Positions 7,791 to 16,948 of a stretch of DNA of 64,000 nt are shown in pieces. Below the pieces are notes generated by a model. The model made no database searches. It was given only the letters and a program-made list of their open reading frames with translations, and was not told the origin of the DNA. Both the position numbers and the translations under genes were made by a program. The DNA comes from Modestobacter sp. VKM Ac-2985 (lineage in GTDB: Bacteria > Actinomycetota > Actinomycetes > Mycobacteriales > Geodermatophilaceae), in NCBI RefSeq assembly GCF_026967925.1, contig NZ_JAPVBI010000002.1, positions 496,001 through 560,000 of the forward strand, given 5' to 3'. The first letter of the stretch is position 1, and the number at the start of each line of letters is the position of its first letter.

Positions 7791-8711
7791 TCAGATGCCG
7801 CGGAAGCGGCCTCGGGTCGACTCCTTCTCCGGCACCGGCTCGAACACGTTGCCGGTCGTCGGCCCCACCTGGTCGCGGGCCATGCCGAAGACCTTGAGCA
7901 GCGGGCCGACCAGCGCGTCGAACACCGGCGGGAAGAGCCGGAACCCGGCGATGATCACCGGGTTGGCGATCCCGGACTGCTGGAGCCGGCGCGGCTTCGA
8001 CACCTGTGCCAGCACCGCCCGGGCGACCCGCTCGGGGGTGTAGACCGGCGGTGGCGGGTGCCCGGTGTTGCCCAGCACGGTGGCGGCCTGGCCGTAGATC
8101 GGCGTCGTCGTCCCGCCTGGGGCGACAGCGGAGACGTGCACGTCGGGCAGCTCGCGCAGCTCCTGCTGCAGGGTGCGGATCAGCCCGAGCTGGCCCCACT
8201 TGGCGGCCACGTAGGCGCCCATCGTCGGTGCGGTGATCGAGGCGAGCAGCGAGCTGACGACGACGACGTGCCCGCGCCGCTGGGCCCGCAGCACCGGCAG
8301 GGCGGCCTGGAAGACGTGGAAGGTGCCCTGGACGGCGGTGTCGACGACCCGCTGGAAGACGGCGGCGTCGAGGTCCTCGACCCGGCCGTAGGCCATCACG
8401 GTGGCGGAGTGGACGACGACGTCCAGCCGGCCGAAGATGCCGGTCGCGCGGTCGACGGCGGACTGCACGGCCGCGGCGTCCAGGACGTCGGCCGGCACGC
8501 ACTCGACCGCCGCGGCACCGGCGGCCCGGCAGTCGGCGGCGGCGTCGGCGAGCGCGGTGGCGCTGCGGGACACCAGCACGAGGGCGGCGCCGCGCCGGGC
8601 GAACCCGATGGCGCTGGCCCGGCCGATGCCGCTGGACGCGCCGGTGACGAGCACGACCTCCTTCAGCGCGCGGGCGGAGGAGACGTCGTCAGCCGTGGTC
8701 TGGGCGGTCAC
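7791..8711 (-). CDS. SDR family NAD(P)-dependent oxidoreductase
   Basis: 306-residue classical-type short-chain dehydrogenase. Cofactor motif TGASSGIG is near residue 23, the HSA variant of NNAG near 105, and the catalytic pair is Y/K in AYVAAKWG with a serine in VVVVSSLL. It is about 50 residues longer than the minimal family because of a C-terminal extension rich in hydrophobic and proline residues (VIIAGFRLFPPVFDALVGPLLKV, written here as two blocks around FRLF) that may touch the membrane. Substrate unknown. It diverges from pyruvate carboxylase across a 133-nt gap. Confidence 0.88.
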   Translation of the reverse strand: MTAQTTADDVSSARALKEVVLVTGASSGIGRASAIGFARRGAALVLVSRSATALADAAADCRAAGAAAVECVPADVLDAAAVQSAVDRATGIFGRLDVVVHSATVMAYGRVEDLDAAVFQRVVDTAVQGTFHVFQAALPVLRAQRRGHVVVVSSLLASITAPTMGAYVAAKWGQLGLIRTLQQELRELPDVHVSAVAPGGTTTPIYGQAATVLGNTGHPPPPVYTPERVARAVLAQVSKPRRLQQSGIANPVIIAGFRLFPPVFDALVGPLLKVFGMARDQVGPTTGNVFEPVPEKESTRGRFRGI

Positions 8712-8844
8712 CTCCCGGCTCTACCCGGGGCAGCGTCCGGCACGCACGTTGTGCGCAACAGGAACACCGGGCAGCCGGGTGCGCCGCTAGCGTCGGCCCC
8801 CGAGGGCGTGCGTGCCGGCGCCCCCCGTCACGAGAGGGGCACCC

Positions 8845-11800
8845 GTGTTCGAGAAGGTCCTGGTCGCCAACCGCGGTGAGATCGCCGTCCGCGCCTTCCG
8901 CGCGGCCTACGAGCTGGGTGCCGGGACGGTCGCCGTCTTCCCGCACGAGGACCGCAACTCCGTGCACCGCCTGAAGGCCGACGAGAGCTACGAGATCGGC
9001 GAACCCGGCCACCCGGTGCGGGCCTACCTGGACGTCGCCGAGATCGTCCGGGCCGCCCAGCGCGCCGGTGCCGACGCGGTGTACCCCGGCTACGGCTTCC
9101 TGTCGGAGAACCCCGACCTCGCCGAGGCCTGCGCGCAGGCCGGGATCACCTTCGTCGGCCCGTCGGCGGAGGTCCTGACGCTGACCGGGGACAAGTCCCG
9201 GGCGATCGCCGCGGCCCGCGAGGCCGGCCTGCCGGTGCTCCAGGGCACCGAGCCGAGCGACGACGTCGACACCCTGCTGGCCGCGGCGGACGCGATCGCG
9301 GGCCCGGTCTTCGTCAAGGCGGTCGCCGGGGGTGGCGGGCGGGGCATGCGCCGGGTCGAGCAGCGCGACCAGCTGCGCGGCGCGATCGAGGCGGCGATGC
9401 GGGAGGCGGAGTCGGCGTTCGGGGACGCGACGGTCTTCCTCGAGCAGGCGGTGATCGACCCCCGGCACATCGAGGTGCAGATCCTGGCCGACAGCACCGG
9501 CGACGTCATCCACCTCTACGAGCGGGACTGCTCGGTGCAGCGCCGGCACCAGAAGGTCATCGAGATCGCCCCGGCGCCGAACCTGGACCCGGCCCTGCGC
9601 GAGCGGATCTGCGCCGACGCCGTCGCCTTCGCCCGGCAGATCGGCTACAGCTGCGCGGGCACGGTGGAGTTCCTGGTCGACCGCGAGGGCCGGCACGTCT
9701 TCATCGAGATGAACCCGCGGATCCAGGTGGAGCACACGGTGACCGAGGAGGTCACCGACGTCGACCTGGTGGGCAGCCAGCTGCGGATCGCGGCGGGGGA
9801 GACGCTGGCCGACCTGGGGTTGACCCAGGAGTCGATCGTGCTCCGCGGGGCGGCGCTGCAGACCCGGATCACCACCGAGGACCCGGCCAACGGCTTCCGC
9901 CCGGACACCGGCCGGATCACCGCCTACCGCTCGCCCGGCGGCGCCGGGGTGCGGCTGGACGGCGCGGCCACGCTGGGCGCCGAGGTGGGCGCGCACTTCG
10001 ACTCGATGCTGGTCAAGCTCACCTGCCGCGGCCGCACCTGGGACATCGCGGTGGCCCGGGCCCGCCGGGCGGTGGCCGAGTTCCGGATCCGCGGGGTGTC
10101 GACGAACATCCCGTTCCTGCAGGCGGTGCTGGACGACCCGGACTTCCGGGCCGGCCGGGTGACGACGTCGTTCATCGAGGAGCGCCCCGAGCTGCTCACC
10201 GCCCGCAGCTCCGCCGACCGCGGCACCAAGATGCTCACCTACCTGGCCGACGTCACGGTCAACGCCCCGCACGGTGAGCGCCCGCACCTGGTCGACCCGG
10301 TCGAGAAGCTCCCGCGGCTGGACCTCGCGCTGCACCCGCTCGACGGCTCCCGGGACCGGCTGCGCGAGCTGGGGCCGGAGCGGTTCGCCGCCGACCTGCG
10401 CGCGCAGAAGGCCCTTGCGGTCACCGACACCACCTTCCGGGACGCGCACCAGTCGCTGCTGGCCACCCGGGTGCGCACCAAGGACCTGCTGGCCGTGGCC
10501 GGGCACGTGGCGCGGGCGACCCCGCAGCTGCTCAGCATCGAGGCCTGGGGCGGGGCGACCTACGACGTCGCGCTGCGGTTCCTGCACGAGGACCCGTGGG
10601 AGCGGCTGGCCGCGCTGCGCGAGGCGGTGCCCAACATCTGCCTGCAGATGCTGCTGCGCGGGCGCAACACGGTGGGCTACACCCCCTACCCGGAGCAGGT
10701 GACGACGGCGTTCGTCGCCGAGGCCGTGCGCACCGGGATCGACGTCTTCCGGGTGTTCGACGCGCTCAACGACGTCGGCCAGATGCGCCCGGCGATCGAC
10801 GCCGTCCGGGAGACCGGGACGGCGGTCGCCGAGGTCGCCCTCTGCTACACCGCCGACCTCTCCGACCCGGCCGAGCAGCTGTACGACCTCGACTACTACC
10901 TCCGGCTGGCCGAGCAGATCGTCGAGGCCGGGGCACACGTGCTGGCGATCAAGGACATGGCCGGGCTGCTCCGCCCACCGGCGGCGGCCACCCTGGTCAC
11001 CGCGCTGCGCGAGCGGTTCGACCTGCCGGTGCACCTGCACACCCACGACACCCCCGGCGGGCAGCTGGCCACCCTGATGGCGGCCTGGCAGGCCGGGGTC
11101 GACGCCGTGGACGGCGCCAGCGCGGCACTGGCCGGGACGACGTCGCAGCCGGCGCTGAGCAGCATCGTCGCCGCCACCGACCACACCGAGCGGGCCACCG
11201 GCCTGGACCTGACGCGGGTCAACGACCTGGAGCCCTACTGGGAGTCCGTCCGCCGGGTCTACGCGCCCTTCGAGTCCGGGCTGCCGGCCCCGACCGGGCG
11301 GGTCTACACCCACGAGATCCCCGGCGGGCAGCTGTCCAACCTGCGCCAGCAGGCGATCGCCCTGGGGCTGGGGCAGCGGTTCGAGGAGGTCGAGGCGATG
11401 TACGCCGCGGCCGACCGGCTGCTCGGCCGGCTGGTCAAGGTCACGCCGTCGTCGAAGGTGGTCGGGGACCTGGCGCTGCAGCTGGTGGGCGCCGGGGTGG
11501 ACGTCGAGGACTTCGCCGCCGACCCCGGGAAGCACGACCTGCCCGACTCGGTGGTCGGGTTCCTCCGCGGCGAGCTGGGTGACCCGCCCGGCGGCTGGCC
11601 GGAGCCGTTCCGCTCGCGTGCCCTGGAGGGCCGGCGCCCGGCCGAGCCGCCGGCGGAGCTGGCGGAGGAGGACCTGGCCGGCCTGGCGAAGGAGCCGCGG
11701 TCGACGCTGAACCGGCTGCTGTTCCCCGGCCCGACGAAGGAGTTCCAGGCCCACCGGGAGGCGTACGGGGACACCTCGGTGCTGCCCAGCAAGGAGTTCC

Positions 11801-12219
11801 TCTACGGGCTGCGGCAGGGGGTGGAGCACTCGGTCGACCTGGAGCCCGGGGTGCGGCTGCTCATCGCGATCGAGGCGATCTCCGACGCCGACGAGCGGGG
11901 GATGCGCACGGTGATGTGCACGATGAACGGCCAGCTCCGCCCGGTGTCGGTGCGGGACCGGTCCGTCACGTCCGACGTCCAGCCCACCGAGAAGGCCGAC
12001 CGCAGCGACCCTGGCCAGGTGGCCGCGCCGTTCGCCGGGGTGGTCAGCCTGTCGGTCACCGAGGGCGACACGGTGGAAGCGGGCGCGCAGCTGGCCACCA
12101 TCGAGGCGATGAAGATGGAGGCCGCGATCACCGCGCCCCGGGCCGGCACCGTCTCCAGGGTGGCGATCAGCGCCGTCCAGCAGGTCGAGGGCGGCGACCT
12201 GCTCGTCGTCCTGGGCTAG
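8845..12219 (+). CDS. pyc: Pyruvate carboxylase
   Basis: About 1124-residue single-chain biotin enzyme that carboxylates pyruvate to oxaloacetate using ATP and bicarbonate (anaplerosis). An N-terminal biotin carboxylase domain (1-450; FEKVLVANRGE, GGGGRGMR, EMNPRIQVEH) is followed by the carboxyltransferase TIM barrel (about 525-800; VTDTTFRDAHQSLLATRVR, with the biotin/metal motif HLHTHDTPGG), the central PYC/OADA domain and the C-terminal biotin carrier, where the biotinylated lysine is K1090 in EAMKMEA. GTG 8845 matches the family N-terminus and has GAGAGGGG upstream; an in-frame GTG at 8812 would add 11 atypical residues. A TTGTGCGCAAC element at 8754 precedes it. Convergent hairpin downstream. 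Confidence 0.96.
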   Translation: MFEKVLVANRGEIAVRAFRAAYELGAGTVAVFPHEDRNSVHRLKADESYEIGEPGHPVRAYLDVAEIVRAAQRAGADAVYPGYGFLSENPDLAEACAQAGITFVGPSAEVLTLTGDKSRAIAAAREAGLPVLQGTEPSDDVDTLLAAADAIAGPVFVKAVAGGGGRGMRRVEQRDQLRGAIEAAMREAESAFGDATVFLEQAVIDPRHIEVQILADSTGDVIHLYERDCSVQRRHQKVIEIAPAPNLDPALRERICADAVAFARQIGYSCAGTVEFLVDREGRHVFIEMNPRIQVEHTVTEEVTDVDLVGSQLRIAAGETLADLGLTQESIVLRGAALQTRITTEDPANGFRPDTGRITAYRSPGGAGVRLDGAATLGAEVGAHFDSMLVKLTCRGRTWDIAVARARRAVAEFRIRGVSTNIPFLQAVLDDPDFRAGRVTTSFIEERPELLTARSSADRGTKMLTYLADVTVNAPHGERPHLVDPVEKLPRLDLALHPLDGSRDRLRELGPERFAADLRAQKALAVTDTTFRDAHQSLLATRVRTKDLLAVAGHVARATPQLLSIEAWGGATYDVALRFLHEDPWERLAALREAVPNICLQMLLRGRNTVGYTPYPEQVTTAFVAEAVRTGIDVFRVFDALNDVGQMRPAIDAVRETGTAVAEVALCYTADLSDPAEQLYDLDYYLRLAEQIVEAGAHVLAIKDMAGLLRPPAAATLVTALRERFDLPVHLHTHDTPGGQLATLMAAWQAGVDAVDGASAALAGTTSQPALSSIVAATDHTERATGLDLTRVNDLEPYWESVRRVYAPFESGLPAPTGRVYTHEIPGGQLSNLRQQAIALGLGQRFEEVEAMYAAADRLLGRLVKVTPSSKVVGDLALQLVGAGVDVEDFAADPGKHDLPDSVVGFLRGELGDPPGGWPEPFRSRALEGRRPAEPPAELAEEDLAGLAKEPRSTLNRLLFPGPTKEFQAHREAYGDTSVLPSKEFLYGLRQGVEHSVDLEPGVRLLIAIEAISDADERGMRTVMCTMNGQLRPVSVRDRSVTSDVQPTEKADRSDPGQVAAPFAGVVSLSVTEGDTVEAGAQLATIEAMKMEAAITAPRAGTVSRVAISAVQQVEGGDLLVVLG

Positions 12220-12250
12220 GCCCCAGCCGCCTTCCCACCCAGCGCTCGCC

Positions 12251-12322
12251 GACGATCATGGGCTGGCGGTGGCGGCACGCCGAGCACGGCCGGGGTGTCG
12301 CCACTGCAGCTCCATGATCGTC
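12251..12322. repeat. Large intergenic hairpin, family 3 (copy 1)
   Basis: GACGATCATGG on the left pairs with CCATGATCGTC on the right, and pairing continues with mismatches toward a loop near 12285. It lies between the convergent pyc and SDR genes and likely terminates both. The left arm resembles that of 16881..16943 (GATCAT, then CTGGCGGT, then CACGCCG, in the same order). Confidence 0.75.
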
Positions 12323-12359
12323 GTGGTGGCGGCGGCGGCGGCGGCGGGGGAGTGCGGGG

Positions 12360-13124
12360 TCAGCGGGCGGTCCAGCCGCCGTCCACGGTCAGGGTGTGGC
12401 CGGTGACCAGGCTGGCGGCCGGGGAGGCGAGGAAGGCGACCGCGGTGGCGACCTCCGCCGGCCGGCCGATCCGGTGCAGCGCGGCGATCCGGTCGACGAC
12501 GTCGGCCCGGAAGGCCGGGTCCGACAGCGCCGGCTCGGTGCCCGGCGTCTCGATGAAGGTGGGCGCCACCGCGTTGACCCGGATGCCCAGCTCTCCCCAC
12601 TCGACGGCCAGGCACCGGGTCAGGTGGATGACCGCGGCCTTGGCGGTGCAGTAGGCGGACTCGCCGGGCAGTGCGACCAGCCCGGCCTGGGAGGCGACGT
12701 TGACGATCGCCCCGCCACCGGTCCGGGCCATGTGCCGGGCGGCGTGCTGGGCGAGGAAGAACGTCGAGCGGGTGTTGCGCGACCACACGGCGTCGAAGTC
12801 CGCCTCGGTCAGCTCCAGCGCCGAGGCCATCACCCCGCCGCCCGCGTTGTTGACCAGCACGTCGACCGACCCGAGCTCGTCGGCCACCCGGTCGATCGCC
12901 GCCCGGCTCTGGGCCAGGTCGGTGACGTCCATCGGGACGGCGACCACCCGGCGTCCGAGCGCGGCGATCTCCCCGGTGAGCCCGCCGTCGGAGGTGACGT
13001 CCCGGAGGCCCAGACCGATGTCGGCGCCGGCGGCCGCGAGCTCCAGGGCGATCGCCCGGCCGAGGCCGCGCGCCGCCCCGGTGACCACCGCGACCTGACC
13101 CGCGAGGGCACTGCTGTCCGTCAT
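12360..13124 (-). CDS. SDR family oxidoreductase (FabG/glucose-dehydrogenase type)
   Basis: 254-residue classical SDR: cofactor motif TGAARGLG (residues about 15-22), NNAG near 92, catalytic Y/K in ESAYCTAKAAV near 160, and the C-terminal TGHTLTVDGGW typical of 3-oxoacyl-ACP reductase-like enzymes. A GAGG lies 7 nt before the ATG. Specificity is not readable. It diverges from the NhaA fusion gene across 108 nt. Confidence 0.9.
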   Translation of the reverse strand: MTDSSALAGQVAVVTGAARGLGRAIALELAAAGADIGLGLRDVTSDGGLTGEIAALGRRVVAVPMDVTDLAQSRAAIDRVADELGSVDVLVNNAGGGVMASALELTEADFDAVWSRNTRSTFFLAQHAARHMARTGGGAIVNVASQAGLVALPGESAYCTAKAAVIHLTRCLAVEWGELGIRVNAVAPTFIETPGTEPALSDPAFRADVVDRIAALHRIGRPAEVATAVAFLASPAASLVTGHTLTVDGGWTAR

Positions 13125-13232
13125 CGTCGTCCTCCCGGTCGGTCGTCCACCAGGCGGTCACCTGGAGGACGGCGCCGCATGCAGTCGTCTGACGGATTCC
13201 GCGGCGTCACACGGGCAGGGTAGGAAGACCGG

Positions 13233-15887
13233 GTGAGCGCACCGGCACGGACCACCGCACGGTCGGGGTCCGGTCACCTCCTCGCCCAGCTGTCGGCGCA
13301 GGCCCGGCGCATGCTGCAGACCGAGTCGGCCAGCGCCGGCCTGCTCGTCGCGGCGACGGCGCTGGCGCTGGTCTGGGCGAACTCGCCGTGGGGCGACAGC
13401 TACGAGGCCTTCTGGCACACCGAGCTCTCCTTCGAGGTCGGCTCGGCCGGCGTCGCCATGGACCTGCGGCACTGGGTCAACGACGGCCTCATGGTGTTCT
13501 TCTTCTTCCTCATCGGCATGGAGGTGCGCCGCGAGCTGTCGATGGGGGAGCTGACCGAGCGCAGCCGGCTCTCGGTGCCGGCCCTCGCCGCGATCGCCGG
13601 GCTGGCGGTGCCCGCCGGCCTCTACCTCGCGATCAACGCCGGCGGCCCGGGTGCGCACGGCTGGGGCATCCCGATGGCCACCGACACCGCCTTCGTCCTC
13701 GGCGCGCTCGCGATCGTGGGCTCCCGGTGCCCCACCCAGCTGCGGGTCTTCCTGTTGTCGCTGTCGGTCGTCGACGACATCGGCGCGCTCACCGTGATCG
13801 CGGTCTTCTACTCCGACGACATCGACCTCCTCGCCCTCGGCGTCGCGGTGCTGTGCGTGGTCGCCTTCGCACTGCTCACCCGGCTGCAGGTGTGGCGCGG
13901 GCCGGCCTACTTCGCCGTCGGCGTAGTGATGTGGCTGGCGATGCACGCGTCCGGGGTGCACGCCACCATCGGCGGAGTGGTGCTGGGCCTGCTGGTCAGC
14001 GCCTACACGCCGCGGCGGCAGGAGGTGGAGTCCGCGGGCACGCTGGCCCGCGCCTTCCGGCAGGCCCCCGACGTCGCGCTGGCCCGGCGGGCGAAGCTGT
14101 CGGTGGAGCGGGCCATCTCGCCGAACGAGCGGATCGGCGCGCTGCTGGTGCCGTGGAGCGGGTACGTCGTCGTCCCGGTGTTCGCGCTGGCCAACGCGGG
14201 CGTCCAGTTCGACACCGAGCTGCTGGACCGGGCGCTCACCTCCCCGATCACCGTCGGCGTCTTCGTCGGCCTGGTCGTCGGCAAGTTCCTCGGCATCGGG
14301 CTGGCCTCGACCCTCGCCGTCCGCTTCGGGATGGGGTCGCTGCCGCCCGGGGTGACGCTGGCCGCCGTGTGGGGCGGGGCGGCGCTGTCCGGCCTGGGCT
14401 TCACCGTCTCGCTGTTCGTCGCCGACCTGGCCTTCGACGACCCGGCGCTGCGCGAGGAGGCGATGGTCGGCGTCCTGGCTGCCGGCGTCGTCGCCGCGGT
14501 GCTGGGCGCGGTCTGGTTCTGGGCGCTCGGACGGCGCTCGCCCCAGGTGGCCCGGACCGGCCCCCGGCAGCTGGACCCGCCGGTCGACCCGGCGCTCGAC
14601 CACCTGCGCGGCCGGGTCGACGCACCGCTGACCCTGGTGGAGTACGGCGACGTCGAGTGCCCGTTCTGCGGCCGGGCGACCGGGGTGGTCGAGGAGCTGC
14701 GGCACCGGTTCGGCGACGACCTGCGCTACGTCTTCCGGCACCTGCCGCTGCCCGACGTCCACCCGCACGCCGAGCTCGCCGCCGAGGCCACCGAGGCCGC
14801 CGGCGCGCAGGGCGCCTTCTGGACGATGCACGACCGGCTGTTCGCCCACCAGGACCAGCTGGAGGCCGACCAGCTGCTCGACCACGCCGCCGCGCTCGGG
14901 CTGGACCTCGGCCGGTTCGCCGCGGAGCTGGGCAGCGGCGCGCACGCGGCCCGGGTGCGCGCCGACGTCGTCGGCGCCGAGGCCAGCGGCGCGCGGGGCA
15001 CCCCGACGTTCTTCGTCAACGGCGTCGGCCACGACGGCCCGACCACCACCGAGTCGCTCGCCGCCGCCCTGGTCGCCTCCGACCCGCGCGGTCCGGGCCA
15101 CGGCAGCCTGCTGCCGGCGGCCGAGCTGGTCGCGCCGGCACGGTCGTCGGTCGCCCTCTCCCCGGCCGCCGAGCTGCCGGCGATCAGCGTGCTGCCCGGC
15201 GAACGCCTCGCCGAGACCCCGGACGACGGCTCCTCCCCGCGGCTGTCCGAGGAGCACGTCGCCGTGCTGCGGCGGGTGGGGCGCCGGCAGCGCACCGTCC
15301 GCGGGCAGGTGCTGCTGCGCTCGGGGCAGGCGGAGTTCGACTTCTTCGCCGTCCTCTCCGGCACCGTGGCGGTGGTCGAGGGGCCGCTGGACGGCGGGCC
15401 GGACGGCGGCAAGCGGGTCGTGGCCGTCCACGGGCCGGGCCGGTTCCTGGGCGGGCTGAACATGCTGGCCGGGCAGCGGCCGGTGCGTTCGCTGGTGGCG
15501 GCCGAGGACGGCGAGGTGCTGGTGCTCAGCCTGGAGCAGCTGCGCGCCGTGTTCACCCGCGACCGCGGGCTGGCCGACGTCATCACCCGGTCGTTCCTGC
15601 TGCGCCGGGCGATGCTCATCGGGCAGGCGAGCGGGCTGCGGGTGGTCGGCGACCGGCGCTGGCCGGCCAGCGCCGAGCTGCGCGCTCAGCTGGCCGAGGA
15701 CGGCGTGCCGCACACCTGGCTGGACCCGGCCGAGGACGCCGCGGCCGCCCGGCTGCTCGCCGAGATCGGCGGCGAGGAGGCGACCTCGCCGGTCGTGCTC
15801 ACCCCCGACGGTCGGGTGCTGGTCGAGCCGACCCGCGAGGAGCTGGCCCGCGCAGCCGGCGCCTCGCGCGACCTGACGACCACATGA
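13233..15887 (+). CDS. NhaA Na+/H+ antiporter fused to DsbA-like, cNMP-binding and thioredoxin-like domains
   Basis: 884-residue four-module protein in one uninterrupted frame. Residues about 1-440 are NhaA: the membrane antiporter with ATDTAFVLG and the ion-binding pair in SVVDDIGALTVIA. About 455-630 is a DsbA/thioredoxin module with active site C476-P-F-C479 and the cis-proline motif RGTPTFFVNG. About 670-800 is a cyclic-nucleotide-binding-type beta barrel (FDFFAVLSGTVAVVEG, GPGRFLGGLNMLAGQR); the usual glutamate of the phosphate cassette is replaced by glycine, so ligand binding is uncertain. About 800-880 is a thioredoxin-like segment (LRVVGDRRWPASAELRAQL) as found between the cNMP and reductase parts of actinobacterial cNMP-TrxB proteins, but no reductase follows. 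NhaA-DsbA fusions are known; the C-terminal pair is unusual. AGGAAG precedes GTG 13233. Its stop overlaps the next start (ATGA). Confidence 0.88.
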   Translation: MSAPARTTARSGSGHLLAQLSAQARRMLQTESASAGLLVAATALALVWANSPWGDSYEAFWHTELSFEVGSAGVAMDLRHWVNDGLMVFFFFLIGMEVRRELSMGELTERSRLSVPALAAIAGLAVPAGLYLAINAGGPGAHGWGIPMATDTAFVLGALAIVGSRCPTQLRVFLLSLSVVDDIGALTVIAVFYSDDIDLLALGVAVLCVVAFALLTRLQVWRGPAYFAVGVVMWLAMHASGVHATIGGVVLGLLVSAYTPRRQEVESAGTLARAFRQAPDVALARRAKLSVERAISPNERIGALLVPWSGYVVVPVFALANAGVQFDTELLDRALTSPITVGVFVGLVVGKFLGIGLASTLAVRFGMGSLPPGVTLAAVWGGAALSGLGFTVSLFVADLAFDDPALREEAMVGVLAAGVVAAVLGAVWFWALGRRSPQVARTGPRQLDPPVDPALDHLRGRVDAPLTLVEYGDVECPFCGRATGVVEELRHRFGDDLRYVFRHLPLPDVHPHAELAAEATEAAGAQGAFWTMHDRLFAHQDQLEADQLLDHAAALGLDLGRFAAELGSGAHAARVRADVVGAEASGARGTPTFFVNGVGHDGPTTTESLAAALVASDPRGPGHGSLLPAAELVAPARSSVALSPAAELPAISVLPGERLAETPDDGSSPRLSEEHVAVLRRVGRRQRTVRGQVLLRSGQAEFDFFAVLSGTVAVVEGPLDGGPDGGKRVVAVHGPGRFLGGLNMLAGQRPVRSLVAAEDGEVLVLSLEQLRAVFTRDRGLADVITRSFLLRRAMLIGQASGLRVVGDRRWPASAELRAQLAEDGVPHTWLDPAEDAAAARLLAEIGGEEATSPVVLTPDGRVLVEPTREELARAAGASRDLTTT

Positions 15888-16885
15888 GGTCACTCGACGA
15901 GGAGCTCGACGACCTGGCCGACCACTACCGGTGGTTCGCCCAGGTGGAGGCCGCGCCGCTCTCGCCGCGGTACGCCGAGCTGGCCGCCGCGGTGGCGGAG
16001 GACGCCGACGTGCTGGCCTTCCTCGGCACCCTGCCGCCCCCGAAGCGGCAGGCCAACCTGCTGCTGGGCGCGCTCCAGTACCTGCACGGCGGCCCGCCGG
16101 CGGACGGTGCGGAGCTGCGCGACCGGGTGCTGGGCGACGCCGAGCGGCTGCGGGCGACGATGCTCACCCGGGCCACCCAGACCAACGAGGCCGCCCGCTG
16201 CGCGGCTCTGCTGCCGGTGCTGGCCGGCCTGCCGGGGCCGCTGGCGCTGATCGAGGTGGGCGCGTCGGCCGGGCTGTGCCTGTACCCGGACCGGTACGGC
16301 TACGAGTACGACGACGGAGTACGGGTCGGGCCCGCGTCGAGTCCGGTGCAGCTGCGGTGCGAGGTGACCGGCCGGGGGCCGGTGCCGAGCGGGGTGCCGC
16401 AGGTGGTGCGGCGGGCGGGCATCGACCTGAACCCGCTCGATCCCGCGGCCCCCGACGACGTCGCCTGGCTGCGGGCGTTGATCTGGCCGGGGATGGAGGA
16501 GCGGCGCGACCGGCTCACCGCCGCGGCCGCCATCGCCGCCCGGGAACCCGTGTCGATCGTCCGCGGTGATCTGGTGGCCGAACTGCCCGGCCTGGTCGCC
16601 GCGATGCCGGCCGAGGCCACCGTCGTCGTCTTCCACACCGCGGTGCTGGCCTACCTGCCGGCGGCGGCGAAGGAGGCGTTCACCGAGCTGGTCGCCGGGC
16701 TCCCGGTGCGCTGGGTCTCCCAGGAGGGGGCAGGCGTGCTGCCCGCCGTCCGCGACCGGCTGCCCGAGCCACCGGCGGCCGACGAGGCCCGGTTCCTGCT
16801 GGCCCTGGACGGCGAGCCGCTGGCCTGGACCGCCGCCCACGGCGGCCGCATCGACTGGCTACCCACCGCCGCCCTCAGGCGTTGA
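15884..16885 (+). CDS. DUF2332 family protein
   Basis: 333-residue soluble protein of the actinobacterial DUF2332 family, function unknown. The start is translationally coupled to the NhaA fusion by an ATGA overlap. Visible features: an N-terminal helical segment (DEELDDLADHYRWFAQVEA), a glycine-rich stretch ALIEVGASAGLCLYPDRYGY near residue 120 that resembles a methyltransferase motif I, RAGIDLNPLDP, and ATVVVFHTAVLAYLP near 250. The methyltransferase-like fold is my inference from these motifs. Operon context suggests a role linked to ion or redox stress. Confidence 0.87.
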   Translation: MRSLDEELDDLADHYRWFAQVEAAPLSPRYAELAAAVAEDADVLAFLGTLPPPKRQANLLLGALQYLHGGPPADGAELRDRVLGDAERLRATMLTRATQTNEAARCAALLPVLAGLPGPLALIEVGASAGLCLYPDRYGYEYDDGVRVGPASSPVQLRCEVTGRGPVPSGVPQVVRRAGIDLNPLDPAAPDDVAWLRALIWPGMEERRDRLTAAAAIAAREPVSIVRGDLVAELPGLVAAMPAEATVVVFHTAVLAYLPAAAKEAFTELVAGLPVRWVSQEGAGVLPAVRDRLPEPPAADEARFLLALDGEPLAWTAAHGGRIDWLPTAALRR

Positions 16886-16943
16886 TCATCGGCACCTGGC
16901 GGTCCGACACGCCGGTCGGCCCCACCGATCGCCGATGATCAAC
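16881..16943. repeat. Intergenic hairpin, family 3 (copy 2)
   Basis: Perfect 13-nt arms GTTGATCATCGGC (16881..16893) and GCCGATGATCAAC (16931..16943) with a 37-nt interior. The left arm overlaps the DUF2332 stop; the right end is 5 nt from the stop of the convergent YgiC-like gene. Shares GATCAT..CTGGCGGT..CACGCCG order with the element at 12251..12322. Confidence 0.8.
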
Positions 16944-16948
16944 GGTGA

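Noticed and set aside
8689-11829. A 1046-codon minus-strand frame opposite pyruvate carboxylase
   Set aside because: Pure shadow; the plus strand has all pyruvate carboxylase motifs.
13158-15893. A 911-codon minus-strand frame opposite the NhaA fusion
   Set aside because: Composition is Arg/Gly/Gln/Ala/Pro rich without motifs, whereas the plus strand gives four recognisable domains.
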